NCBI RefSeq assembly: GCF_029633865.1
Contig: NC_079212.1
Location: 82,738,672-82,802,671 of the forward strand
DNA: 64,000 nucleotides
DNA from: Lampris incognitus
Taxonomy: Eukaryota; Chordata; Actinopteri; Lampriformes; Lampridae
Direction of reading: 5' to 3'
Below the pieces are notes generated by a model. The model was given only the letters and a program-made list of their open reading frames with translations, searched no databases and had not been told where the DNA came from. Made by a program: the position numbers and the translations under genes. Below, piece by piece: positions 36,832-47,035 of the stretch; the stretch's first letter is position 1, and each line of letters starts with the position of its first letter.

Positions 36832-39800
36832 CTAAAAAGAGTAAAAGAGACATTGTTTATATTTAGTGACACATTACTCTTTGCCAGTGTTTGTTTTGAT
36901 AAAATAAACTTACTCAAGTGAAAGGGAAAGTAAAAGTAATCAGTGATCTCAGTGTGTTTTGACAGATTTAGGATCAGATTATCCTCAAAGTGCCTTTCTA
37001 ACAAAAGGGCAGCAAAACAGAGGTCAGTCCCAAAACCTCTAGTGAGGTCTGCTCTTCTGACATTTAACAGAGTTTAAACTCAAAACATTTCTTTCCATCA
37101 ATGCCAAACAGCAGTTATGCTTCAAGCACTGGAGTCTCTTACTGCATATCTACTACTACTACTACTACTACCACTACCACTACTACTTTCAGCTGCTCCC
37201 GTTAGGGGTCGCCTCAGCGGATCATCCGTTTCCATCTCTTTCTGTCCTCTGCATCTTCCTCTGTCACACCAGCCACCTGCATGTCCTCCCTCACCACATC
37301 CATAAACCTCCTCTTTGGCCTTCCTCTTCTCCTCTTCCATGGCAGCTCCATATTCAGCATCCTTCTCTCAATATACCCAGCATCTCTCCTCCACACATGT
37401 CCAAACCATCTCAATCTAGTCTCTCTTGCTTTGTCTCCAAACTGTCCACCCTGAGCTGTCCCTCTATTATACTCGTTCCTAATCCTGTCCTTCTTCATCA
37501 CTCCCAGTGAACATCTTAGCATGTCTGTTACTGCATATAAAGGTGATAAAGTGATGCGGGGCCCCGATTTAAAGTGAAGGCAAGCAGTTCTGGGCTGAAG
37601 TTAGCAAGCTATAGCTACATTTTGAAAACACACTACAAAAGAATCCATTCCCTCACGTCCACCCAGGGCTCGAAATTAACTTTTTTCCTCAGTGTCCCAC
37701 AACTGTCCCGAATTTTACTTTGTATTGTCCCGGATATAACCACCAGTGTCCCAAATTTTAATTCTTGTCGTCACCCCCCCCCAATTATGCAGAATACATA
37801 TAATTTGATCCTTTTTTTGTCACTTAATCATCACACCATGGACTCTGGTCCACCATATAAGTTTAAAATACTTATTCTTTTATTAAACATATGAATATTA
37901 GTTTCGGGAGTCGGCAGTCATTTCGGGAGTCGGCAGTATTGGGGCTTGCATCAGGGGGCTGTTTATTCAACCACCTCAGCATTTCTTTCTTCTTCTTCTT
38001 TTAACTGTCGTTGATGATGGTCTATCGCTCTGGCTCTATGAATGTTGCATTGGAGCGAGTCAGGCAGCAGACACTGGCAGAGTGGATGACGTAGAATGCA
38101 TTCTATGATTTGCACGAACAGGCGATTGACTGCCCTATTTTGAGGTGCCGCAAGAACGTAAGCCTTCTGTAGTTTCGCCGTTCACACGTTTTTTTAAATT
38201 ATTCAAACGACAAAGTAACGTCTAGATACTCATAATTAATGACTTTGCAAATAACAACTATTTCGACGTTTACTTTGACATTTTTTTCACTGTCCCAGAA
38301 TTGTCCCAGACAAAATATATTTGTGTCCCAGTAGGATTTTTTTATGGTCCCCGGGACATCGGGACATCGTTAATTTCGAGCCCTGCGTCCACCTACGATC
38401 CTCCCAGATGTGCAAACTGATTTACAGCAAGTAAGAACCAATGGAGGCGCTGGCTTGTAAAGAATTCTCCTGATTGGCTGATAAAGAACAGGTACAGAGA
38501 AAACTTTCTGTCTCTGTTTGCAGCGCCTATGGCCAGATTTATTCACAGTGCATCCTACTTACACTTGATAGCTGTTGGGATGCAGAAACGGTTTGAAAAA
38601 ACATTATAAAAAGTGTTCCAAATTAAAAGTTCTGACAGCCCCTTTACGGGGTGCTGGTTGTGGAGGGAACACCTCTACGGGGTGCTGGTTGTGGTAATGG
38701 TTGTGGAGGGAACACCTCTACAGGGTGCTGGTTGTGGATGGAACACCTCTACGGGGCGCTGGTTGTAGAGGGAACACCTCTAAGGGGTGCTGGTTGTGGG
38801 TGGAACACCTCTAAGGGGTGCTGGTTGTGGTGCTCGTTGTGGAGGGAACACCTCTAAGGGGTGCTGGTTGTGGGTGGAACACCTCTAAGGGGTGCTGGTT
38901 GTGGTGCTGGTTGTGGAGGGAAAACCTCGGGCAGAAATCTCTAATCCTTGAACAAAGATACAGGCTATGGAAGATTTTCTGGGACTATAACAAATATAAT
39001 CCACTAAGGACAACCCACAAGCATACATCCTGATTCAGGAATACTTGACTTTCTAAAACTAAATCTAAATTTATGTTTTGCAAGCTGATATACGAATATA
39101 TAGGCAACCAATATAAGCCCATGTTCAAAGACAAAAACACACAAAATGACATTTTTACATTCTTGGATCATACAACAATTCTTTGTAGACCACCTGACAG
39201 GTGTGGGCCAATCTCTGTGCACGTGTAAATGTGGTCCATTTTGTGGTGTAGCTAATCGGTTCATAACACTGACACACATGACATTGCCAAAGCAAATAAG
39301 CAAAATGATGGCTTTGTGTTCGGTGGACTGAGGCTGGGTGTCCAGTGGAGACCTGTAAAAATGTACTTTCTGTAGTTTTCTGGGGAAAGCTTGTGTTTTG
39401 CATGGTCTTGACTAAACGCTGGCACCTGATCGCCTCACATCTTACTGCCGTGAGCGCTCATTCTCCAAAGTTGAAACAAGTTCAACTTTTAGGGCCCAGC
39501 TCACCTGTTTTACGTCTAAATCCTGCAACTAATAAGAACGAAGACGGGGCAGGACCGGGCAGAAAATGAAAGCAAGATCTACTTTGTCAAAGCGGAGAAA
39601 CAAAAATAAAAGAACATGAATCAATATCATCAAATGAATGCAGAGAAAGCAGGAGTGTTTCTCTTGTCTTAAAAATGATCTTATTTATCATTACAATTAG
39701 TGAGTATCTCCCAACACTTGGCACCTGCCAGTCACATATCATAAGGTTCAGGCACTCCTCTCCAGCAGCAGCGATGTTTCTTTGAAAGAGTGGTGGACAC

Positions 39801-42800
39801 ATGTCCTTATTCTATTTGTCATCAACAGACATGAGATTTCCAGTGGCATATTTTACTGGAAGCAGCTCACGGTAGAAAAATTGGTATTAGCCCCCTGAGT
39901 CCCCCTCAGATGGGTCATACCAACTTTTCTACCGTGAACTGCAGAGTGAATAAAGACAAGGGGTAAACTGAAGGGATATTGTCCTCAAGTTAACTTGACC
40001 ACACATGGCATTACTTCCTCGGAGTGATAATAATTAAGAAAAAAAGAATTAAATTGGGACTCCACATACACTCAGATAACACCAGCTAATATAAGCCTGC
40101 TTTTGTAACCAATTAAGCAGTTAATTAATTGAAAATGAAAAAGCTTTAGACTGTAAGTCCAATTGCTTATAAATAATGTCCAGAGAGGCCAAAGTCAAAC
40201 CTATCAGGACTTCAAAAGGGTCTACGGCTTGTTCAGCTTGTGTGTTCAAAACTCACCCAGATGTCACACTTTCCAGGAAAATAGCGTTCTGGGATCCTGG
40301 CAGCATAGAGCCCCGCACCAGTGATATACATGGCCCCCATCAGGTAGAACCAACCCATCTGGCCAACGGTGGTGGCCTTGACAAAGCCCTCTTCAATTGT
40401 GAAGTGCATGGTAGGCACAATGCCGCTTAGTCCAAGACCCATGAACACGCCTGAAAGAAACAGTGTTACACTTGCTTGGCATCATTTTATACCAGCCTCT
40501 CTGCATTCAGACATGTGTCTTTACTTTTCAATACACGACAACATTCACCAGGAAACCCTTTAACAATCTAGCCTTAACTAATATATCAAGACTATTTTTT
40601 TAACCCCGGTATAAAAACTCCCTGTCATGAAATAATCCCTCACTGGCAGACATGATTAACAGCAGAGCACCTGCTCTTGTCGGCCTGTGACGAGGTGTAG
40701 AAAATCGGTCCCATTGGGCCACTATGATGGCGGCAATTCCCAGCACACAAACAATGGTGAGGTAGATAAGTCGAGGCTGGGGGGAGCAATAGAAGGAGTA
40801 GTACAGCCAGGGTACAAAGGAGCCCATGATCAGCAGAGCAATGCCAGAGTAGTCAAGCCTGCGGAGAAAAAGGGACAAATGAGGCATTTCATTGTGGTCA
40901 TACATTTCAATCTACATTTCCATCCATTGTCTTGTTCCACTTAATCCAATCTACAGCTGGAATGGCGGGGGTCGAGGGGTTGGAGCCTATTCAGTCATGA
41001 GCGGTCCATCACAGCCCATACACACAGCCACTCACACACCATTCACATCTATGGCCAACGTGGAGACACAAGTTCCCCTCACATACGTCTCTGGACAATG
41101 TGGAAAAAAACTGGATTATGCTGCATTCACATGGAATCCGGTAAATAGCAGACAGCAAACCGGAAGTCATCATTGTGGATGGGAGCAGGACAGTAAAATC
41201 AGATGACGCCAGCAAATTATGCCAACAACAGCAACAGCAGATGGCGCTGCCATCCAAACTTAAAATATTTTAACTTTTTGCTGTCCTTCATGATGGAATT
41301 TACGACCGGACGTTACATATAGCATATCAGAAAACAGAAAAAATGGCAGATTCATTTTACAGGTATATAAATTGACAGGATTAATGTATATAATTAAATA
41401 AAACAAACACAAAACACGTTTGCACAATTAAATTTTTTTCTGCAAACAATACATCACCATAGCAATCTATGTTATCATTTTAAAAAAAAAAAATTTTATC
41501 GTCCTGCCATTCCGTCGGGCAGTTTGTGGTTTTTCCCGTTCTGTTTTGCCAGCTGCCGGTTACAGTCTCCTGGATCCCATGTGAATGCAGCACTATTCAG
41601 AGGAAACCCACACACACATGGGGGGACAAACTCCACTGATGGGCAGGAACTGTCAGACAGGGCCGAGCGCTAAACACTAAGCCACTGTGATGCCCATAGA
41701 ACTTCTAGCAGTAGTTAAATGTCTTCAATGTGACAATATCTTGTATGGTCTGAAGGGACACTGACAAAACAAGGCAGGCCTCGGTATTTTAAAAGACTTG
41801 TTCCATCGTATCATATTGATATATCATAAATGCTCAAGTTACAGGGAGGTGGGAATGTGGGCTTACTTGGAGAAGGTGCGAGACACTTTCTCAGAGTGGC
41901 AGTAGACTGTGTGAAAAAGCCAAGAGAAGCTGAGACACAGAACAGCACCCAGGAAAAACATTCCAAACACCACTTTCTCTTGCAGCGGGGCCATGAAGTA
42001 CATGTTGGGCCGAAGCATGGTTAGTGTGCCCAGGCAGAGGAACAAGATCAGCCCTGGGGAAGAAATAAATGTCAACTTGTATCTGGTCTTAACTCGACTC
42101 CCTTGTAATCTAGACAAATTCTCCTAATGGCTGACATTAGATCTAAAATATTTCTACTATGGACGCCTTCAAATATGAACTGCAAAAAAAAGGCATTTCA
42201 ACTGTCATGATATGGAGTAGAAAATTACAGTTACAATGTTTTAAGAATTGCTTAATTCTTACCTAAAAGGTGAGTCCAGATGTTTCCCGTCTCTGTATGG
42301 ATTCTAAAGATGCTTCCAAAGCAGGCCCGAAAGGAGGGCATCGGCGGTCTATGTCCATGTAAGAGGTAATCATTGTCCTTTAGCCACTCTGGTAGGACAT
42401 GGAAAGGGATGACCCTCCAGCGCCCCTCCCATACCTAAAAAACAAGTGACTTTATTCAACGGCCTCAGCCCCTAATCTGAAACCACTGTGCAGCACCCCC
42501 CTAAGTTAATAACATGATGCCACTACTTGCTTTGTTTTGATTTATTAGAGACATCTTTCACTCTCAAACTGAATGACTAAGCTCTCAAGTACTGACATAT
42601 TTGAGCCATCCTCGTTTGCCTTTATGATTGTAGACATCAAAGTATAGCAAAACAGGACGAGTTACACATGCTTTGAATGATTGTTAGTTACTTTTCAATG
42701 CTCCAGTCGAGCTCAACACATCGTAAACCTACTATATGTTCATACAAACTCAAGATTTATGCTATAAACCCGTTGGCTAATAAGACAATCCTGGAATTAG

Positions 42801-43167
42801 TAAAGTCGAACAGAACACTTTTATTACTTTGTGTACAAACTCCTCCATCTTCTCCATGGCATGATGAGCCTGAAGAGGTAAGGTGAGGACCTCTCCCACC
42901 TCCTCATCAACATCTTCATCCTCATCAGCAAGCGTTGTCGCTCCCTTTCAACAAATTACACAAAAGTGAATGAGCTAATGAGTGGGAAAAGCTATGTGTG
43001 CATTTCTTAGGAAGCGGTCTTACCTCTGGATGGAGGCCTTTCGGAATAGTCTGACAGCCCCCCTCCTCTAGCAGGGGTCCGAGCTCCATTAGCTCCACAT
43101 CTGGGACGTGGCAGTCCTCAGAGATCTGGCAGTCTGCATCACTTGCAGACCCGTTTCGGCCTGACAT
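36703..43167 (-). CDS. adipor1: Adiponectin receptor 1, seven coding exons (376 aa)
   Basis: Seven coding exons join in frame: 43167-43024, 42944-42828, 42434-42263, 42053-41867, 40858-40671, 40450-40257 and 36831-36703, total 1,131 bp including the stop. Six GT-AG introns have matching phases. The product is a seven-helix PAQR-family receptor. The family is known to bind adiponectin at the plasma membrane with a cytosolic N-terminus, to hold a zinc ion in the helix bundle, and to signal through APPL1, AMPK and ceramidase-like activity. The zinc-site residues are present: His192 (WLFHTVYCH), Asp209 (SKLDYSG), and His338 and His342 (HSHQIFHVL), each one position after the human residue, matching 376 versus 375 aa. 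Other markers are LPLQAHHAMEKMEEF, RPPMPSFRACF and AARIPERYFPGK. The ATG at 43167 gives MSGRNG, aligned with the expected start. VPTMHFTI favours type 1 over type 2. Whether it is the a or b paralogue is not decided. Confidence 0.95.
37137..37525 (-). mobile_element. LINE 3' end (reverse-transcriptase C-terminus)
   Basis: A minus-strand frame at 37214-37522 contains RLRWFGHVWRRDAGYIERRM and KRRRGRPKRRFMDVVREDMQ, the typical C-terminal tail of fish non-LTR retrotransposon polyproteins (RTE-like by appearance). It is followed on the minus strand by a short 3'UTR and an (AGT)n tail seen as TACTACTAC on the plus strand at 37151-37187. The rest of the element is missing (5' truncation, normal for LINE insertions). 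It lies in the last intron of adipor1, in the same direction as the gene. Confidence 0.75.
37664..38385. mobile_element. hAT-type MITE (722 bp) with perfect 8-bp TSD
   Basis: The left end is CAGGGCTCGAAATTAAC and the right end GTTAATTTCGAGCCCTG, a perfect 17-bp terminal inverted repeat. It is flanked by the 8-bp direct repeat CGTCCACC at 37656-37663 and 38386-38393. CAGGG termini and 8-bp duplications are the hallmark of the hAT superfamily. The interior has several TGTCCC motifs near both ends and no transposase ORF. It is inserted in the last adipor1 intron. Confidence 0.92.
38394..38639. other. Intronic sequence without recognised features
   Basis: Short stretch of the last adipor1 intron between the hAT MITE and a minisatellite. 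Nothing notable is seen. Confidence 0.4.
38640..38932. repeat. 31-bp GC-rich minisatellite
   Basis: About nine tandem units of about 31 bp containing GGTGCTGGTTGTGGAGGGAA and CACCTCTACG. Some units carry TGGGTGG, AAGGGG or a duplicated TGGTTGTGG. It lies in the last intron of adipor1. Reading frames through it are low-complexity artefacts. Confidence 0.92.
38933..39861. other. Intronic sequence without recognised features
   Basis: About 0.9 kb of the last adipor1 intron. No repeats, splice-supported exons or RNA genes could be recognised. Confidence 0.4.
39862..39942. other. 27-bp-stem imperfect hairpin in intron
   Basis: The left arm 39862-39888 starts GCAGCTCACGGTAGAAAAA and the right arm 39916-39942 ends TTTTCTACCGTGAACTGC. 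The arms are complementary at about 24 of 27 positions, with a 27-nt loop that itself contains CTGAG...CTCAG. It could be a small foldback element, a precursor-like RNA hairpin or a relic MITE; the sequence does not decide. It lies 315 bp past the exon 6 donor site. Confidence 0.6.
40257..40450 (-). CDS. adipor1: adipor1 coding exon 6 (residues 270-334)
   Basis: Acceptor TTTCAG, donor GTGAGT. It encodes VFMGLGLSGIVPTMHFTI, then GFVKATTVGQMGWFYLMGA and YITGAGLYAARIPERYFPGK, ending at DIW in phase 0. Confidence 0.96.
40671..40858 (-). CDS. adipor1: adipor1 coding exon 5 (residues 207-270)
   Basis: Acceptor CTCCGCAG, donor GTGCTC. It encodes LDYSGIALLIMGSFVPWLYY with the zinc-site Asp209, then CVLGIAAIIVAQWDRFSTP. 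The last codon is completed by the next exon to give TRAG. Confidence 0.96.
40918..41696 (-). mobile_element. SINE of the GGAT-tail type, split by a MITE
   Basis: Read on the minus strand, the head is at 41696 (GGCATCACAGTGGCTTAGTG, A-box-like). The body contains GGGTTTCCTCTG and TCCAGAGACG blocks, and the tail ends at about 40918 with GGCTCCAACCCCTCGACC and a short CAATGGATG. This is the same general architecture as the SINE at 30859 but a different, older copy. It is interrupted at 41119-41593 by another element. It lies in the 1-kb intron between adipor1 exons 4 and 5. Confidence 0.7.
41119..41593. mobile_element. MITE nested in the SINE (about 475 bp)
   Basis: The left end TGCTGCATTCACATGGAATC and the right end GATCCCATGTGAATGCAGCA form an inverted repeat with one mismatch over 20-21 bp. 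Removing the element restores a normal SINE body. The flanks read GGATTA and CTATTC, consistent with a 2-bp TA or 3-bp TTA/CTA duplication, so Tc1/mariner-like or PIF/Harbinger-like. A related half copy lies at 51432. Confidence 0.75.
41867..42053 (-). CDS. adipor1: adipor1 coding exon 4 (residues 145-207)
   Basis: Acceptor TTCCCCAG, donor GTAAGC. It encodes membrane helices 1-2 with RPNMYFMAPLQEKVVFG and the zinc ligand His192 in WLFHTVYCHSEKVSRTFSK. It ends after two bases of Lys207. Confidence 0.96.
42263..42434 (-). CDS. adipor1: adipor1 coding exon 3 (residues 88-145)
   Basis: Acceptor TTTTTTAG, donor GTAAGA. It encodes VWEGRWRVIPFHVLPEW, then DNDYLLHGHRPPMPSFRACF and the start of the first membrane helix (TGNIWTHLLG). 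It ends after one base of Gly145. Confidence 0.95.
42828..42944 (-). CDS. adipor1: adipor1 coding exon 2 (residues 49-87)
   Basis: Flanked by acceptor TTGAAAG and donor GTAATA; the intron before it is only 79 bp. It encodes an acidic run (DEDEDVDEE) followed by the conserved LTLPLQAHHAMEKMEEF. The 117 bp are exactly 39 codons, phase 0 on both sides. Confidence 0.92.
43024..43167 (-). CDS. adipor1: adipor1 coding exon 1 (residues 1-48)
   Basis: The exon runs from the ATG at 43167-43165 to CCAGAG before the donor GTAAGA. It encodes the acidic, poorly conserved cytosolic N-terminus, with the conserved ELGPLLEE at residues 28-35. The frame is open upstream to a TGA near 43260 without another ATG, which fixes this start. 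The 5'UTR part of the exon probably starts near 43242 after an acceptor CTCCGCAG. Confidence 0.88.
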
Positions 43168-43947
43168 AAGGAGACTGCCTGATGACCCGCGGTCTGCCTC
43201 TGTGTTCTCTGCTTGAGCCCCGCAAGTTGATCTCTTCCTGAGCTGCGGAGCACCCACAGATCAGTGATCACGTTATTGTGTCATACCTTGTGGCTGTGAT
43301 CAGGAGGCTGATCTTTCCAGACCCACTAATACAAGCGCATCGACTCTCTATGGGGTTTAGTTAACATATGTAATATGGTTTTAATCGACCTTGCACTCAT
43401 TATTAGAGAAAGTACAGGTGTGTTGACACTGGTGGAGAATATTGCCTTACATGAGCTATTATTGTGTGAAAAATACCCCATCAAACATATGGTACCGGTG
43501 ACAGGTGACACGGCGCTGAGGCAGACAAAAGCACAGAACTGACGGTTCGGCCAACTTGACGCTACACACAAAGCTGAGCCAGCGGATGTTTATTAGCCCG
43601 ACGCAAGCAGCAATCACAATAAAACCTGTCCGCTAGCAAGGCGATGACAATCAGTAAACCCACATCCAACCGGACTACACATTCAAAGAGGAGAATGTGG
43701 CTATTCACTTAGATCATTTTGCAGACCAGATCGCTAAATATATGGCTAATTGTTAGCGGCGAGCTAACTTGCTGCTGTCGTCGTCGCTATGCTAGCGTTA
43801 TCTCCCCTAGCTAGCAGCGTCCGTAGCTGGCACACAGGATGAACAACGCTGGCTGCAAAACTGCTTCTGCCTCTCTACGCTGAAAACCCCCGGCTTTTAA
43901 ACCCGCATCGACCCAAACCGTAATGTCGTTAAACGAACACAAGTTAC

Positions 43948-44014
43948 CTGAGAAGGTAGTTCACTGATCAGGTGGAGGAAATATCGTTTACGAAATATGA
44001 TCTCTTCCGGAAGT
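43948..44014 (-). promoter_or_regulatory. adipor1: Inferred adipor1 first exon and core promoter
   Basis: A good splice donor (CTCAG then GTAACT) ends at 43948 on the minus strand, upstream of the coding exons, as expected for the non-coding first exon of this gene. A palindromic ETS-type motif CTTCCGGAAGT lies at 44004-44014, a usual position for ETS/GABP sites at TATA-less promoters. CpG dinucleotides are frequent at 43740-44110. Transcript start and exon length are inferred. Confidence 0.45.
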
Positions 44015-45305
44015 AGTTAAAGATGCCTCTCATAGAGCTGCTAGCAAAGAGCTATGCACAAACAAACCGGAGGGACTCCCGCACCTCCGCGCGCTCTCCT
44101 CTGCCGTTACAAAGACAACATGTATGAGGAGGCTGCAGGCGGATGAGACCTCCCTCCTCCTGTTGCACCCACAGCCAAACTCGTTCCCCCACCACGCATG
44201 ATGTGTGTGCTTGTCATGAGGCGAAGACACAAGGATTTAACGCTGATTAAGAACAACTGCATGCTAATGTGTCTTATTAGTAGTTTACTGCATGTTCTGT
44301 GATTCGGTCGCCGACACGTGAGAGCGCGTTGTTTTGTACTCGTTATTATTCTACAGCCTTTTGGGAGTTGTTTCAAAATTGGATATCTGAAAAGCACTTT
44401 CATTTGCCCAATTTAGATTATAAGGACATTAAATGTGGAGTTATGAATGGAGGATAAAAATATGGAAATGTTGTACAATAGCCTGATTATTATGGCTAAA
44501 CAACTGATCCATAGATGTGGATCTATTCTTAGCCTTTATGAATGGATTAATACATTCGAAGAAAGCACTGAAATGTATACAAAGCAAACAAGCTTTGAAT
44601 ATTTACAAAAACATACATACATTGATTTCTGTTTGGACCTCAGTCTTTTTCCCCTTGTTTTTTATTGTCTTGTGAAATAATAAAAAATTTGTAATAGCTC
44701 AAAAAAACCCAAAACCTAGCAAAGAGGAAGGAGTATGGGGACACAACCCAATTCCTTTCCAAGCAAAAGTCATGCAAATGAAGCCGTCCCATATGGTTGT
44801 ATAATAGTGTATGAAAAGCCTCAGCAAGCGGGGAGCCACGAAGCCCCGAGTCAGAGAAAACACGCCAAGACAAACATGGTAATCCCCACAAGGCTTACTA
44901 GCAATAGACAACATCACGCATAAATTATTTACAATTTCAGTTTTTGTGAGTTTCTCCACGAAATGTAGATTTTTACATCTATTATAGTGTTGTAAAGCTG
45001 CCTGGTAGCTTGGCCAGCTATGGGTGTCAGCGTCATGCATCATGGCTCAGCCCGAGCAGGTGAGAAGCAGTAAACAGGGAAGACGATGCATATGGACGTC
45101 ACCTGAAACTTGCAGCGTCCACGAGGCTCAACACTGCCACGCAGCTGGATGAGAGCTGCAGGATAGCTGTGCGTCTTCCCAATGACGAGGCGAGCAAGAA
45201 CCGTCACACTCCCGCCCATCTCATGGACTGTGTGGAGTTTTGTGGCGTGCTTGAAGGCTATCTGATGAAGACTGAATCAGGTTACTGTGAGGGTGAAGAC
45301 CTTAC
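44015..45305. other. Intergenic region, no gene recognised
   Basis: Upstream of adipor1. Open frames at 44107-44403 and 44699-45043 (minus) have no domain I recognise. The end (45306-45365) resembles the 3' tail of the GGAT SINE (CGACCCTGACGGCAGGATAA, then GATGGATG), a truncated copy touching the Gypsy insertion site. Confidence 0.4.
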
Positions 45306-45383
45306 TCCTCCAGCACCCCCGCGACCCTGACGGCAGGATAAGCGGGTGGGGTGATGGATGAATGCTAAAGCAGTCTCTCCCTC

Positions 45384-45750
45384 TGTCACGTATCTGGAAA
45401 GAACCCAAAAGCAGACGGGACAGCCAGGTAAGGGAAGAAATCAAGTCTTTATTGAAGTGACCGATCTCAGGGGTAGAGCAGGAGTTGGCTCAGTGGCAGG
45501 TAGACTGGCAGGCAGACGTCCATGAATGGCGACGTTCCAGCGAAGACTGGTCCACAGTGGGGGCCTTTTAAGGGTGAGGGCGATTGCTTTGATGGCCAGC
45601 TGGTGTGCCGGGGTGAAGGGGGGGTCAGCAGGTGTCAAGGGCGATTGCTTTGATGTCAAGGGAGAGAGGGCGATTGCTTTGATGGCCAGCTAGTGTGCCG
45701 GGGTGAAGGGGGGGGGGGTCAGCAGGTGTCAAGGGAGAGGGGCTGTGACA
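45384..45750 (-). repeat. G1 3' LTR (367 bp)
   Basis: TG...CA ends. On the minus strand it has a TATA-like TTAAAAGG (45572-45565), a predicted start about 30 nt later at GCTGGAACGT (45541-45532), and an AATAAA signal near 45450. U3 contains reiterated GGCGATTGCTTTGATG blocks. Just outside (45751-45770) is the purine-rich tract GGAGGGGGGATAC on the minus strand. Confidence 0.93.
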
Positions 45751-45971
45751 GTATCCCCCCTCCGAGGGGCGCCACCGGGCGACCTACCAGGCCCGTCAGG
45801 GTGCGTCCTGTGGAAGTCCCGGATGAGGTTCGCGTCCAGGACAAGGCGACGAGGGACCCAACACCTTTCCTCCGGGCCATATCCCTCCCAGTCCACGAGA
45901 TACTGCAGGCCGCGACCGCGGCGACGAGAGTCCAGGAGACGAACAGTGTAGGCCGGATGATCGTTGATCAT
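45729..45971 (-). pseudogene. G1 integrase C-terminus with chromodomain
   Basis: The frame contains [19 protein letters not shown] and [11 protein letters not shown], the core of a chromodomain as found at the end of chromoviral integrases, where it targets integration to chromatin marks (family knowledge). The frame runs on past the polypurine tract into the 3' LTR region. It is separated from the integrase core by a frame change near 46100. Confidence 0.85.
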
Positions 45972-46105
45972 CCGATGAGGTGGGGGTGGGGGGCCGGAGG
46001 AACTAGAGGGCTGGTAGAGACAGGTTTGAGGCAGGAGACATGGAAGGAAGGGTGAACCCGGAGAGTGCGGGGCAGCTTCAGACGGACCACAGACGGGTTA
46101 ATGAC

Positions 46106-47035
46106 TTAGACAATGGTAAAGGGACCAATATACCTGGGGGACAGTTTTTTAGCGTCCGATTTCAAGGGTAGGTCCTTGGTAGAGAGCCATACCTGGTCAC
46201 TGGGGGAGTAGTCCGGAGCAGGGGTGCGATGACGATCCGCCAAGCGCTGGTAACGGCCGGAGGCCCTGAGCAGTGCAGCACGGGCTCGCCGCAAGGTCCG
46301 ACGGCACCGACGGACATGGGCCTGGACAGACGGAACCGGAATGTCTACCTCTTGAGAAGGAAAAAGGGGGGGCTGATAGCCATAAAGGCATTGAAAAGGG
46401 GACAACCCAGTAGCAGACGATGGCAAAGTGTTATGGGCATATTCTACCCAGGGAAGTTGTGAGGACCAAGAGGAGGGGTTGACAGACACCAGAGAACGGT
46501 TTCCAATGCCTGGTTGGCCCTCTCGGCCTGGCCGTTGGTCTGAGGATGGAACCCCGATGACAGGCTGACGGTGGCACCGATGGCAGAGCAGAAAGCCTTC
46601 CAGACAGCAGAAGTGAACTGGGGGCCACGGTCAGACACTATATCACGGGGAAGACCGTGGACCCAGAAAACCTCCGACCAGCAGATCCGCAGTCTCTCGG
46701 GCCGAAGGCAGCTTAGACAAGGGCAAAAAATTAACAAATTTACTGAAGCGATCAACAACAGTCAGTACAACGGTGTTACCGTCGGAGGCGGGCAGACCAG
46801 AGACGAAATCCAAGGACAGATGCGACCAGGGACGGTGTGGAACAGGCAGGGGGTGCAGCAGACCGGCACTGGCCCGAGTGGAGGGCTTATTCTGGGCACA
46901 AACAGGACAGGCAGAAACAAAAGACCCAGTATCCTTCGTCATGGAAGGCCACCAGAACCGCCTACGGAGGAAGGCTAGAGTACGGGTTACTCCAGGATGG
47001 CAGGTAAGTTTGGAAGAGTGAGCCCACTGCAACAC
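46106..47035 (-). pseudogene. G1 integrase core (frameshifted)
   Basis: Three overlapping minus-strand frames hold one integrase. 47035-46643 has CPVCAQNK of the zinc-binding region and [10 protein letters not shown] with the first catalytic Asp. 46758-46444 has [17 protein letters not shown] and [13 protein letters not shown] with the second Asp and the Glu 35 residues later. 46489-46106 has WVEYAHNTL and [14 protein letters not shown]. At least two frameshifts break it. Confidence 0.9.

Noticed and set aside
43089-43271. Alternative upstream start of adipor1 coding exon 1
   Set aside because: The frame upstream of 43167 has no ATG before an in-frame stop near 43260, and the ATG at 43167 aligns with the expected N-terminus.
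44699-45043. A 114-residue minus-strand frame upstream of adipor1
   Set aside because: No known domain and no splice or promoter evidence; length is within chance expectation.
45042-45063. Possible first exon of a divergent gene (ATGGCTCAGCCCGAGCAG followed by GTGAG)
   Set aside because: A six-codon exon with a donor-like site is too little to support a gene, and no continuation is found before the Gypsy element.
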